From DATGQT01 sp033720695 (GTDB lineage Bacteria > Bacteroidota > Rhodothermia > Rhodothermales > Rubricoccaceae), in NCBI GenBank assembly GCA_033720695.1, contig JAWWCA010000050.1, positions 1-18,333 on the forward strand: a stretch of DNA of 18,333 bases, in the 5' to 3' direction. A program made the position numbers and the translations under genes. Shown piece by piece: positions 6,933 to 14,936 of the stretch. The notes beneath the pieces were generated by a model that worked only from the letters and a program-made list of their open reading frames with translations, had not been told where the DNA came from and searched no databases. The stretch's first letter is position 1; every line of letters begins with the position of its first letter.

Positions 6933-6939
6933 TAGATTC
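6933..6939 (+). promoter_or_regulatory. Possible -7 box of the SDR-Nudix unit
   Basis: GGTAGATTCCGCCC matches the TAnnTT-type boxes before the thiolase and dapF genes and lies 23 nt before the SDR ATG. No clear -33 element was found. Confidence 0.38.
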
Positions 6940-6962
6940 CGCCCGGCCTCTATCCCCTGCAC

Positions 6963-7736
6963 ATGACCGTCCTCATCACCGGCGCCTCCGCCGGCATCGG
7001 CGCCGCGGCTGCCCGGCGCTTCGCCGCCGAGGGGGCCCGCGTCCTCCTCGCCGCCCGCTCCGAAGACCGCCTCCGCACCCTCGCCGCCGAGATCGACGTC
7101 GCCCACGGCGACGGCACCGCGCACGTCCTCCCCCTCGACGTGACCGACGCCGTCGCGCACGAGGCAGCGCTCGCTAGCCTGCCCGACGACTGGCGGGCGC
7201 TCGACGTGGCGGTCCTCAACGCGGGGCTGGCGCTCAACCTCGTGCCGGTGTGGGAGAACCGCGTCGACGAGATCGACACGATGGTGGACGTCAACGTCAA
7301 GGGCATCCTGTACGGCCTCCGCGCGATCGTGCCCGGGATGCTGGCGCGCGGGCAGGTGCACCTCGTCCTGATCGGCTCGACGGCCGGCCACACGGTCTAC
7401 CCCGGCGGCACGGTCTACTGCGCCACCAAGCACGCCGTCCTCGCCCTCGCCGACGGCCTGAAGATGGACCTCCACGGCACCCCGCTCCGCGTCTCCGTCG
7501 TCTCGCCGGGCCTCACCGAGACCGAGTTCTCCCTCGTCCGCTTCGAGGGCGACGCCGCCCGCGCCGACGCCGTCTACCGCGACACCCGCCCGCTCTCGGC
7601 CGAGGACGTGGCCGACGCCATCCTCTACTGCGTCCAGGCCCCGCCGCACGTGAACGTGCAGGAGCTGCTGATGCAGCCGCGCGTGCAGTCGGGGTCGCGC
7701 ATGGTGGCGCGCGGCGAGGCCGCCGAGGGGCTGTGA
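6963..7736 (+). CDS. YdfG-like NADP-dependent short-chain dehydrogenase
   Basis: The 257-residue protein is a classical SDR. It has the cofactor motif TGASAGIG (6-13), an Arg in AARSEDR at the end of beta-2 favouring NADP, NAG (86-88), N111, S139 (GST), and the Y152-x3-K156 pair (YCATK). The C-terminal part, VRFEGD followed by PLSAEDVADAI and HVNVQELLMQP, resembles E. coli YdfG. YdfG oxidises 3-hydroxy acids such as L-allo-threonine and serine, and can reduce malonic semialdehyde. The likely role is thus 3-hydroxy acid or amino acid dehydrogenase, though SDR substrate cannot be read from sequence. Its stop overlaps the GTG start of the Nudix gene (GTGA), indicating translational coupling. Confidence 0.9.
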   Translation: MTVLITGASAGIGAAAARRFAAEGARVLLAARSEDRLRTLAAEIDVAHGDGTAHVLPLDVTDAVAHEAALASLPDDWRALDVAVLNAGLALNLVPVWENRVDEIDTMVDVNVKGILYGLRAIVPGMLARGQVHLVLIGSTAGHTVYPGGTVYCATKHAVLALADGLKMDLHGTPLRVSVVSPGLTETEFSLVRFEGDAARADAVYRDTRPLSAEDVADAILYCVQAPPHVNVQELLMQPRVQSGSRMVARGEAAEGL

Positions 7737-8383
7737 CGCTCGCCCCGCTCCCCGCCCTCGCCGAGCGCCTGGTGCGCCGCCTCGCCGAGCCGTTGCCGGG
7801 GCTCGCCGCCCACCTCTGGATGGCGCCGCTGCGGCGGACCGAGGACCCGCGGATGCTCACGGTCGACGGCAAGAGCGGCCGGCCGGCGGCCACGCTCGTG
7901 CTCCTCTACCCGCTCGCCGACGAGGCCCCCGCGCTCGTCCTCACGCAGCGGCAGCCGAGCCTCCGCAGCCACAGCGGCCAGATCTCGCTCCCCGGCGGCC
8001 GCATCGACCCGGGCGAGACGCCCGAGGAGGCCGCCCTCCGCGAGGGCTACGAGGAGGTAGGCCTGGACCCCGACGCCCCGCGCGTGCTCGGCCGCCTCTC
8101 GCCGCTCTACATCCCGCCCTCCGGCTTCGCCGTCACGCCCATCGTCGCAGCGATGGGGGAGCGGCCGCCGTTCACGCCGCACGAGGCCGAGGTGGCCGCG
8201 CTCATCGAGGTGCCCCTCGCGACGCTCCTCGACCCCGCCACGCGGCGGCTGGCCGAGCGCGTCGTGCGAGGGGGGCGGTTCGAGGTGCCGCACTTCGCCG
8301 TGGGCGAGCACGAGGTGTGGGGCGCCACGGCCATGATGCTCGCCGAGTTCCTCGCCGTCGTGCGTGAGGTCGTCGGGGGCTGA
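7733..8383 (+). CDS. Nudix hydrolase, CoA pyrophosphatase type
   Basis: The 216-residue protein carries a complete Nudix box, GRIDPGE-x7-REGYEEVG (residues about 89-110). Just before it is the CoA-pyrophosphatase (UPF0035, NudL/NUDT7-like) motif: LTQRQPSLRSHSGQISLPGG (70-89). The usual FPGG is LPGG here. Such enzymes split CoA or acyl-CoA into 3',5'-ADP and (acyl-)phosphopantetheine. The GTG at 7733 overlaps the SDR stop as GTGA; starting there gives the normal N-terminal length, and the frame upstream is antisense-like noise inside the SDR gene. CoA turnover is a plausible theme, since panC and panD are nearby, but they are in a separate transcription unit. The gene ends 5 nt before the convergent delta-60 gene. 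Confidence 0.88.
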   Translation: MTLAPLPALAERLVRRLAEPLPGLAAHLWMAPLRRTEDPRMLTVDGKSGRPAATLVLLYPLADEAPALVLTQRQPSLRSHSGQISLPGGRIDPGETPEEAALREGYEEVGLDPDAPRVLGRLSPLYIPPSGFAVTPIVAAMGERPPFTPHEAEVAALIEVPLATLLDPATRRLAERVVRGGRFEVPHFAVGEHEVWGATAMMLAEFLAVVREVVGG

Positions 8384-8388
8384 GGCCC

Positions 8389-9963
8389 TCACTGTGCCAC
8401 GACGAGGCGCCGTGTGGCTGCCTGCGCGCGTGTCGTGGCGCGGGCGACATAGAGCCCCGGGGGCCAGCGCGCCGCGTCGAGCGCGAGCGGGTGGGCGCCG
8501 GCCGGGAGCGGACCGTCGTGGAGGACGGCGACGGTGCGGCCGAGGGCATCGTGAACCACAACGCGGACGGATTCGGGGCGGTCGAGAGCGAGCACGAGGC
8601 GTGCGGCGTCGCGGACGGGATGCGGGGCGGGGGTGGAGAGGGTGAATGTGGTTGCCTCGGCCGAGAGCTCCGTCGGCACGCTGCCGCCGTCGTTGAGGTA
8701 GCGTGCCACAGCGATGTCGGTGTCCTCACTCTGCAGCACACTCTGGCCGGCCGCGACGATCCGTCCGTCGGGCTGGAGGGAGAGGTCGAACGCCGCGTCC
8801 GTGCCGTCGCTGAAGTCCGTGGTGACGATGCCGTCGGCGCCGAAGGAGGGGTCGAGGGCGCCACTCTCGGTATACCGGAGGAGCGTGAAGTCGGACCCCT
8901 CGGTGTCGGAGAAGGCGGCGAGGAGGAGCTTGCCGTCGGGCTGGACGACGACGCGGAAGGCGCCGTCGTCGCCCGCCGTCAGCGCCGTCACGACGACGCC
9001 CTCGGTGCCGAAGGTGCTGTCGAGGGCGCCATCGGGGAAGAGGCGGGCCACGGCTACGTCGGCATCGCCCGCCCCGGTGGCCGCCGCGCCGACGACGACG
9101 ATGCGGTGCTCGGCGTCGAGCGCGAGGCCGTAGGACTGGTCAACGTCCCGGACCGGGAGCGTGACCACGCCGCCAGTCCCGAAGTCGGGGTCGGGCGCGC
9201 CGTCCGGCAGGAAGCGGGCGACGACGAAGCCGAGGCCGGGGAGGCCGATGAGGTTGGCGGCGGCGACGAGGAGGCGGCCGTCTGGCTGGAGGAGGAGGTC
9301 GAAGGCCACAAAGGACGCCTCTGCACCGCCGAGGTCGACGAGGGCGGCTCCGCCTGCCCCAAACGTGGTGTCCAGCGCGCCGTCGGCGAGGAAGCGGGCG
9401 ACGGCGGGGGCCTGCCCCGGCGTGCCGCCGTTGCCGTTGTTGTGGCCCGCCACGAGGTACCTGCCATCCGGCTGTCGCGTGCACGCCACGGCGGGCCCGG
9501 TGACGGAGCCGGTGAGGGCGGTGCCGCCGTCGCCGAACGTGACATCGGGTGTGCCGTCGGGGAGGAGACGTGTCAGGCCGAACTCCGCGGACTGAAGCCG
9601 GCTGCCGCACGCGACGATCTTCCCGTCGGGGTCCACAACCACGTCCCAGGCCACCTCGTCGAAATCGCCGGTGAGGACGCGGGCACGCCCGCCGGCCCCG
9701 AACGCGGGGTCGAGCGAGCCGTCGGGGAGGAGGCGGACGACGACAGCACCGCTGCGGTCCTGCCCACCGACGAGGATCTTGCCGTCGGGCTGGAGCGCGA
9801 CGGCCCGCGCCAGATCGGTCGCGTCGAGGGGATCCGGCCCGCCGAAGTCGATGGTGACGCGGCCGCCGGTGCCGAAGGAGGGATCGAGGGCGCCGGCCTG
9901 GGCGAGCGCGGTGGGGGCGGCGAGGAGGGTGGCGAGCGCCACCAGAGGGAGATGTCGGGTCAT
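8389..9963 (-). CDS. Exported delta-60 repeat protein with T9SS-like sorting domain
   Basis: The 524-residue product begins with a signal peptide (MTRHLPLVALATLLAAPTALAQA). Seven repeats of about 55-60 residues follow, each starting like LDPSFGTGGRV and carrying a QPDGKILVGG-type strand. This is the delta-60 repeat (TIGR02608), thought to build a beta-propeller-like surface structure. Residues about 442-524 are a Por/type IX sorting domain: a PHPV start, VHDALGRTVAVL, and PPGLYVARA followed by RRLVVAQ. The protein is therefore probably moved across the outer membrane and released or attached to the cell surface. Function is unknown. The ATG at 9963 is chosen for the signal peptide; the frame is open further upstream without one. 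It follows the kinase gene by 76 nt on the same strand. Confidence 0.88.
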   Translation of the reverse strand: MTRHLPLVALATLLAAPTALAQAGALDPSFGTGGRVTIDFGGPDPLDATDLARAVALQPDGKILVGGQDRSGAVVVRLLPDGSLDPAFGAGGRARVLTGDFDEVAWDVVVDPDGKIVACGSRLQSAEFGLTRLLPDGTPDVTFGDGGTALTGSVTGPAVACTRQPDGRYLVAGHNNGNGGTPGQAPAVARFLADGALDTTFGAGGAALVDLGGAEASFVAFDLLLQPDGRLLVAAANLIGLPGLGFVVARFLPDGAPDPDFGTGGVVTLPVRDVDQSYGLALDAEHRIVVVGAAATGAGDADVAVARLFPDGALDSTFGTEGVVVTALTAGDDGAFRVVVQPDGKLLLAAFSDTEGSDFTLLRYTESGALDPSFGADGIVTTDFSDGTDAAFDLSLQPDGRIVAAGQSVLQSEDTDIAVARYLNDGGSVPTELSAEATTFTLSTPAPHPVRDAARLVLALDRPESVRVVVHDALGRTVAVLHDGPLPAGAHPLALDAARWPPGLYVARATTRAQAATRRLVVAQ

Positions 9964-10039
9964 AGAGGCAGCGTAGGAAGGGGGGGATCCTTGGGTCGAT
10001 ACGCAATTCGCCCGGCGGAGCGGACAGGGCCGGCCGACT

Positions 10040-12541
10040 TTATTCCCCGCGTGCCTCCGCCAGTGCCGCCCCCGTCTCTGCGAGGCGCGGGTGGTCCTCC
10101 GGTAGGGCCAGGCGGTAAACTCGAAGGGCCTCTTGCAAGAGGACGGCAGCCGCGGCCCGATCGCCACGCTGAAGCGCCAGGCGCCCCTGCTCTAGGCGGA
10201 CGCGGCCGACCTGGGCAGACTCGGAGCCGCTCGTGCGTGTGTGGATGCGGAGGGCCTCCTCCATCATCGCGTCGGATTCGTCCCACCGGCCTTCGTGCCC
10301 GCGGCTCTCGGCGAGGGCGAGGAGCGCACCAGCGCGGTGCCCGCTGTCCGGCTCCTCCCGGACCTCCGACAGCACGGCCTGGAGCACCGGCTCGGCGTCG
10401 TCGAAGCGTCCCAGCTTCACCAGGGTCCGACCGATCGTGGTCTGGTTCCCGAGTCGGTACGGGTTCCCCGGGGCATAGACGACGCGGTGGATGTCGTCGG
10501 CCTGGAGCGCGTAGGAGAGGGCGCGGGCGTAGTGGCCCCGCGAGAACATGAGCGAGGCGAGGTTTTGGTAGTTGAGGGCGACGTTGGGGTGTCGGTCTCC
10601 CAGCGTGGCCCGGTGGAGCGCCAGCGCCTCGCGATGGGCCCGGAGCGAGACCTCGTAGCGGCCCACGTGCTCCAGGAGGAGCGCGTAGTTGTTCAGCACG
10701 TCCGCGAGGGCGGGCGTCCCGGCGAAGTGCCGGCGCCGGAGGGGGAGGGCTTCCTCGAAGAGCGCTGCTGCCTCGGCGTAGGCGCCCCGGGTGCGCTGGA
10801 GGTCGGCGAGCCTGTTGAGGGCGTCCGTGTAGGCGAAGGAGGAGGGGTCGAGGTGCGCGCGGGCGATGGAGAGCGCCTCTCGTCCAAAACCGAGCGCGTC
10901 GTCGAGCCGGCCGTGCATGCGGTGGAGGGCCGTGAGGCGGGCCAGGGCGTAGGCTTCGGCCTCGTAGTCGCGCCGGGGGCGCTGGCGGAGCAGGCGGAGC
11001 GCGTCGAGGTGCGCGTCGCGAGCGGGCGCGAACTGGCCGAGGCTGAGGTACACGTCGGCCACCGTCCGGAGAAGCTCGGTCTGCACCTCCGGCTGGTCTG
11101 CGAGCCCGGACCGGACACGCGTGGCGCCCCGGTCGAGGAGCTCGAAGACGTTGAGCGTGTCGCCGCTGGCGTGGTCGGGGTCGGCCTGCTCGAAGAGGCC
11201 AGCGAGGAAGTCCGAGACGGCCAGGGCCTTCGCCGCTTCCGCCTGTGCGCGGTCGCGCTCGGCCGTCACGCGCGCGAACGCGATCCCCACGACGACGCCC
11301 AGGAGCAGGAACACCCCGAGGGCCGTCAGCACCCCGGCACGGTGGCGGGCGACGAACTTCCGTGCGCGGTAGCCCGCCGCCCCTTTCCGCGCCTCCACCG
11401 GAAGGCCGTCGAGGTGTCGGCGGAGATCCACGGCGAGGGCGTTGGCGGTCGGGTAGCGGGCCTCCGGCTCCTTCCGCAGCGCCTTCGCCACGATGGCGTC
11501 GAGGTCGCCCGCGAGCCGGCGCCGCCGGGCTGCGGGGGCCACGACCGACAGGCGGGGTGGGGCGGCTTCTAGGACGGCCCGTTCGATGGCGCGCGGCGCG
11601 GCGGGATCGGAGAGAAACGGTCGGCGGCCTGCGAGGAGCTCGAAGAGGACGACGCCGAGGCCGTAGACGTCGGTGGCCGTCGTGGCGGCGCGGCCCTCCA
11701 CCTGCTCCGGCGCTGCGTACTCCGGCGTGAACGGGCGCTGGAGCATCTGTGTCAGCGCCGTGTTCGCGGGCGCCCCGTCGCCCCCCACCGTCGCCCCGGT
11801 GGCGGGGGAGAGCAGCTTCGCGATGCCGAAGTCGAGCAGCTTGACGCGCGGCTGCCCGCTGGCCTCGGTCACGAAGATGTTGCCTGGCTTGAGGTCGCGG
11901 TGGACGACGAGGTGGCGGTGCGCGTAGGCCACGGCGTCGCAGGCGTCGAGGAACAGCCGGAGGCGGGTCTCGACGGAGAGCGCCCGGCGGTCGCAGTAGG
12001 CGTCGAGCGCCTCGCCCGCGACGTACTCCATGACGAGGAAGGGGCGGCCCTCTGGCTCCGAGGTAGACGGCTCGGTCACGCCGCCGTCGAGGAGGCGCGC
12101 GATGCCGGGGTGGTCGAGGCGTGCGAGGATCTCGCGCTCGAAGGCGAACCGTCGCGCCGCCCCCCCGGCGCCGCCGCCGGCCCGGAGCAGCTTCACGGCG
12201 ACGGATTGCTGGTAAAGACCGTCGGCGCGGGTGCCGTGGTAGACGATGCCCATGCCGCCGCGCCCGATCTCCTCGCCGAGGCGCCACGGCCCGACCCGCT
12301 CGGCCACCCGCTCCGCCTCCTCGTGCAGCCCGTGGAGGAGCGCCGTCACCCGGGCGGCTGGACCCTGGAGGTAGCCGTCGAGGTTCGCGGCCCGCTGGAG
12401 CAGGCTCTCGACGTCCCGGTGGAGGGCCGCGTCGCCGGCGCATTCGGCCTCGACGAGAGCGGGCCACATGTCCGTGGGGTGATCGAGGACCCGGTCGAGC
12501 ACGCGCTCGACCCGGGTCCAGCGGGTGGCGGTCGCGGCCAT
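10040..12541 (-). CDS. Membrane Ser/Thr protein kinase with C-terminal TPR domain
   Basis: The 833-residue protein opens with a region (about 1-80) typical of kinases encoded beside ECF sigma factors. A complete Hanks-type kinase domain follows: GRGGMG (93-98), VAVK with K117, HRDLKPGN (214-221, catalytic D216), DFG (237-239) and the APE motif (277-279). One transmembrane helix (about 402-423) separates it from roughly eight TPR units (about 450-833), for example DALNRLADLQRTRGAYAEAA. The kinase should be cytoplasmic and the TPR part outside the inner membrane. It starts 6 nt after the stop of the sigma-factor gene, so the two are co-transcribed, and it may control that sigma factor by phosphorylation. 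No PASTA or other sensor domain was seen. Confidence 0.93.
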   Translation of the reverse strand: MAATATRWTRVERVLDRVLDHPTDMWPALVEAECAGDAALHRDVESLLQRAANLDGYLQGPAARVTALLHGLHEEAERVAERVGPWRLGEEIGRGGMGIVYHGTRADGLYQQSVAVKLLRAGGGAGGAARRFAFEREILARLDHPGIARLLDGGVTEPSTSEPEGRPFLVMEYVAGEALDAYCDRRALSVETRLRLFLDACDAVAYAHRHLVVHRDLKPGNIFVTEASGQPRVKLLDFGIAKLLSPATGATVGGDGAPANTALTQMLQRPFTPEYAAPEQVEGRAATTATDVYGLGVVLFELLAGRRPFLSDPAAPRAIERAVLEAAPPRLSVVAPAARRRRLAGDLDAIVAKALRKEPEARYPTANALAVDLRRHLDGLPVEARKGAAGYRARKFVARHRAGVLTALGVFLLLGVVVGIAFARVTAERDRAQAEAAKALAVSDFLAGLFEQADPDHASGDTLNVFELLDRGATRVRSGLADQPEVQTELLRTVADVYLSLGQFAPARDAHLDALRLLRQRPRRDYEAEAYALARLTALHRMHGRLDDALGFGREALSIARAHLDPSSFAYTDALNRLADLQRTRGAYAEAAALFEEALPLRRRHFAGTPALADVLNNYALLLEHVGRYEVSLRAHREALALHRATLGDRHPNVALNYQNLASLMFSRGHYARALSYALQADDIHRVVYAPGNPYRLGNQTTIGRTLVKLGRFDDAEPVLQAVLSEVREEPDSGHRAGALLALAESRGHEGRWDESDAMMEEALRIHTRTSGSESAQVGRVRLEQGRLALQRGDRAAAAVLLQEALRVYRLALPEDHPRLAETGAALAEARGE

Positions 12542-12547
12542 CGTCGC

Positions 12548-13111
12548 TCAGGCGGCGAGCGGGACCAGCTCGCGGTGGAGGAAGAGCCGGGCCTTCGTCC
12601 AGTCGCGGCGGACGGTGCGCTCGGTGCATCCGAGGACGGCCGCCGTCTCCTCCTCGGTCAGCCCGCCGAAGAACCGAAGCTCGACGGTCTGGCGGAGGCG
12701 GGGGTTGAGGCGGTCGAGGCGGTCGAGCGCCGCGTCGAGCGTCAGGACGTCGTCGAGCGGGCAGCTGATGCCGAGGTGCTGGTTCGTCAGCGTTGTCGGG
12801 GCGTAGTCGCCCCCGCGCTTCTCGGTGAGGCGGCGGCGGGCGTGGTCCACGAGCACCTGCCGCATGGCGCGTGCGGCCACGGCCAGGAGGTGCGCCTCGT
12901 CTTCGAGGTGGGGGAGGGGGCGGCCGGCGAGCTTTCCGTAGGCCTCGTGGACGAGCTCAGTGGCCTGGAGCGTGGCGTGGCGGTGAGCGAGCTGGCGTTG
13001 CGCCGCGTCCCGGAGCGCGTCGTAGAGGTGCGCGTAGAGCTCGTCCAGCGCGGCCACGTCGCCTGCGCGGACGGCGTCCAAGAGCTCAGGGCGGGGCCGT
13101 GAGGGGCTCAC
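12548..13111 (-). CDS. ECF-family RNA polymerase sigma factor
   Basis: The product is a sigma-70 region 2 plus region 4 protein of the PF07638/TIGR02999 type. Region 2 contains TLQATELVHEAYGKLAG and LLAVAARAMRQVLVDHARRR. Region 4 ends with the helix-turn-helix LTEEETAAVLGCTERTVRR. This family commonly pairs with Ser/Thr kinases, as here, rather than with a classical anti-sigma factor; none is visible. The GTG at 13111 gives the usual family N-terminus (MSPSRPRPELLDAVRAGD, 187 residues). A TTG at 13144 would add 11 residues rich in Pro and Ala and cannot be excluded. A TTG-N20-TAACGTG promoter candidate lies upstream. The kinase gene follows after 6 nt. Confidence 0.92.
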   Translation of the reverse strand: MSPSRPRPELLDAVRAGDVAALDELYAHLYDALRDAAQRQLAHRHATLQATELVHEAYGKLAGRPLPHLEDEAHLLAVAARAMRQVLVDHARRRLTEKRGGDYAPTTLTNQHLGISCPLDDVLTLDAALDRLDRLNPRLRQTVELRFFGGLTEEETAAVLGCTERTVRRDWTKARLFLHRELVPLAA

Positions 13112-13161
13112 AGGGGCAGGGGACGCCTGGGGCTGAGGAGCCAAGGCTCCAGCGGGGCGCG

Positions 13162-13192
13162 CACGTTACGCCATTCCGGAAACTTGCGCAAG
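13162..13192 (-). promoter_or_regulatory. Candidate promoter of the sigma-kinase operon with an overlapping palindrome
   Basis: On the minus strand TTG (13191-13189), 20 nt of spacer and TAACGTG (13168-13162) fit the FCB-type -33/-7 layout. The perfect 10-bp palindrome CTTGCGCAAG (13183-13192) covers the -33 element and could be an operator. The box ends 17 nt before the TTG or 50 nt before the GTG start of the sigma gene. Confidence 0.4.
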
Positions 13193-13279
13193 CGCCATGT
13201 CCGGTTTCTTCGGCTGGCTGCGTATCGGGGGGAGGAGACCCCTACTCCTGAACCGGCCGCCCCTCGTCCCTCCCCCGCG

Positions 13280-13768
13280 ATGCGCCTGATCCCCCCTCCC
13301 GTCCCCTTCCTCCTCGCACCGGTCCAGGCACAGGGCCTCGCCCCGGGCACGCGCGTGCGGGTCACCGCCGGCGACGACCGCACGTCGGGACTCGTGACGC
13401 GGTCCACAGCCGACTCCCTCGCTGTCGACCGAGAGGTGGGCGGTCTGGTCGCCTTCGCGTGGGCCGAGGTGGAGCGCGTCGAGCACACCCTGGGCCGGCG
13501 AGGCAGCGCAGGCCGCGGCGCGCTCATCGGGGCAGGTGTGATGGGGGCTGCATCCGTGGCCGCCTTCGCGCTCGATGGTGACGCGGCTGGCAGCGAGGAC
13601 TGGAGCGGTGCCATCGCGCTCGTGGCCATCCCGGCGAACAGTGCCGTCGGTGCGGGGCGCGGCGCCCTCGTCGGGCTCGCGTGGCGGTCGGAGCGGTGGG
13701 GTGTGCTCCCAGTGGGGGCGGCAGCCACCGTGCATCCGACCGGGCTCGGCGTCGCCGTGCGGCTCTAG
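13280..13768 (+). CDS. Small exported protein of unknown function
   Basis: The 162-residue product starts with a short signal-like segment (MRLIPPPVPFLLAPVQAQG). A beta-rich part follows, with the pattern GTRVRV, then SGLVTRSTADSLAVD and a hydrophobic-aromatic strand, AFAWAEVERVEH. Next comes a glycine-rich hydrophobic stretch, GRGALIGAGVMGAASVAAFAL (about residues 78-98), which could enter a membrane. I recognise the general layout from uncharacterised envelope proteins of Rhodothermota and Gemmatimonadota but can name no family. The ATG at 13280 is preferred because it exposes the signal segment; the frame is open to a TTG at 13184 that would overlap the promoter region of the sigma gene. 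It heads three plus-strand genes for exported proteins. Confidence 0.65.
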   Translation: MRLIPPPVPFLLAPVQAQGLAPGTRVRVTAGDDRTSGLVTRSTADSLAVDREVGGLVAFAWAEVERVEHTLGRRGSAGRGALIGAGVMGAASVAAFALDGDAAGSEDWSGAIALVAIPANSAVGAGRGALVGLAWRSERWGVLPVGAAATVHPTGLGVAVRL

Positions 13769-13847
13769 CATCCCGCGCCGAACGCCTCCGGGCCTGCTCC
13801 TCTACCGTCCTCATTCCCTCGTTCCTGGTCCCAAGACCGTTGCCGCC

Positions 13848-14444
13848 ATGAAACTCCTGCTCCTGAGTCTCTTCCTCGCCGCCTCTACGGGCGCCCGCGC
13901 CCAGAGCGCCGCTGAGATCCCTGCCGGCACTGGTGCCAACCTCGCCCTGCTCATTGGCGCGCCTGCCGGAACCTCGACCCCGACCGTCAACAGTCCCAGT
14001 GTCAGCGCCCGCACGCTCGGCGGCGCCAAAGGGTCCAGCATCGCCTGGACGGTCCTGCCGGTGGTGGCCGGGCTAGCGGTAAGCGCAGCGGCTCAGGAGG
14101 GGCCCCTCGGCATGGGTGGCTTCTTGCTGTTCACAGGAGGGCTCGTCGTCGGCCCCTCAGCCGGCCACTTCTACCTCGGGGACGAGCGGCGCGCCCTGAT
14201 CGGCCTGGGCATCCGCGCCGGCGGTGTGGGTCTCGCAGCGCTCCTCGCTCACGGCGGGGAGAGCTCTCTCTCTGGGGCCGATGAGGCGGGCAAACTCGTG
14301 GTGTTCAGCGGCATCGCGATCGCGGCCGGGAGCGTCTACAGCTTCTCCACGCTCGACAACTCGGCCCACGAGCGCGGGCTCGTGCTCACCCCCCTCGTCC
14401 AGGCCGACGGCGGGGGTGGGCTCGCGCTCGCGGCGCGATTCTAA
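13848..14444 (+). CDS. Exported or membrane protein of unknown function
   Basis: The 198-residue product has a clear signal peptide (MKLLLLSLFLAASTGARAQS, cleavage likely after ARA). Several hydrophobic glycine-rich segments follow: about 64-77 (IAWTVLPVVAGLAV), 86-101 (GMGGFLLFTGGLVVGP), 119-135 (GIRAGGVGLAALLA) and 149-163. The phrase PSAGHFYLGDERRALIGLGIR resembles a conserved block in uncharacterised membrane proteins of related phyla. The C-terminus GLALAARF ends in Phe, as outer-membrane beta-barrels often do, but the helices suggest an inner-membrane location, so topology is unsettled. The ATG at 13848 is set by the signal peptide. It lies 79 nt after the preceding gene and 48 nt before the next. 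Confidence 0.72.
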   Translation: MKLLLLSLFLAASTGARAQSAAEIPAGTGANLALLIGAPAGTSTPTVNSPSVSARTLGGAKGSSIAWTVLPVVAGLAVSAAAQEGPLGMGGFLLFTGGLVVGPSAGHFYLGDERRALIGLGIRAGGVGLAALLAHGGESSLSGADEAGKLVVFSGIAIAAGSVYSFSTLDNSAHERGLVLTPLVQADGGGGLALAARF

Positions 14445-14492
14445 CCAGTCCGCGTCCTGGCTGTCACCGTCTCCACCTTCTCCATCCTGACC

Positions 14493-14927
14493 ATGCGCCT
14501 CCTCTCGCTTGCCTCCTCCGTCGCCGTGCTCACGCTCGCCGTTCTCCTCGCCGGCTGTGACGCCGCCGCCCCATCGACGTCCGTTTCCCTCCGGCTGGAG
14601 GGCACCGTCCGCGACGCGGCGACCGGCGCGGCTGTGCCGGGTGCCGAGGTGTTGCTCTACGTCGTCAACGAGGACCTCTCGACGACGACGCTGGCCCGCA
14701 CCACGGCCGACAGCGACGGCCGCTTTACCCTGAGCCATCGGCTGGAAGACGTGGCGACGGAGGGGGAACTCGGCGGCGCGTGCGCCATCTGGAACGATGG
14801 CGTGACGGCCGAGGTCTCGCTCGCCGCCTCCGCCGAGGGCTACGCCGACGGCCGGTTCTTCAGCGCGGAGCCGGTGGCGTGCACCGACGCAGCGCAGACG
14901 GTGGCGCTCACCCTCACCCGATTCTAG
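14493..14927 (+). CDS. Small lipoprotein with carboxypeptidase regulatory-like fold
   Basis: The 144-residue product has a lipoprotein signal peptide with lipobox LAGC (Cys22). The mature part looks like one carboxypeptidase regulatory-like / transthyretin-like beta-sandwich: LEGTVRDAATGAAVPGAEVLLY, then TTADSDGRFTLSH, and a closing TVALTLTRF. Such domains serve as structural or binding modules on surface proteins. Two Cys residues in the mature domain (GGACAIW and PVACTD) may form a disulfide. It would sit in a membrane on the periplasmic or outer side. It is the last of three adjacent genes for exported proteins and ends 9 nt from the convergent MBL gene. No enzymatic role is visible. Confidence 0.82.
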   Translation: MRLLSLASSVAVLTLAVLLAGCDAAAPSTSVSLRLEGTVRDAATGAAVPGAEVLLYVVNEDLSTTTLARTTADSDGRFTLSHRLEDVATEGELGGACAIWNDGVTAEVSLAASAEGYADGRFFSAEPVACTDAAQTVALTLTRF

Positions 14928-14936
14928 CGCGGCCGA

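Noticed and set aside
8491..10551. 686-codon plus-strand frame opposite the delta-60 and kinase genes
   Set aside because: It is rich in Gly/Glu/Arg, with no domain and no leader, and it is fully antisense to two recognisable genes.
11900..13102. 400-codon plus-strand frame opposite the kinase and sigma genes
   Set aside because: It is antisense to clear kinase and sigma motifs and has no recognisable features.
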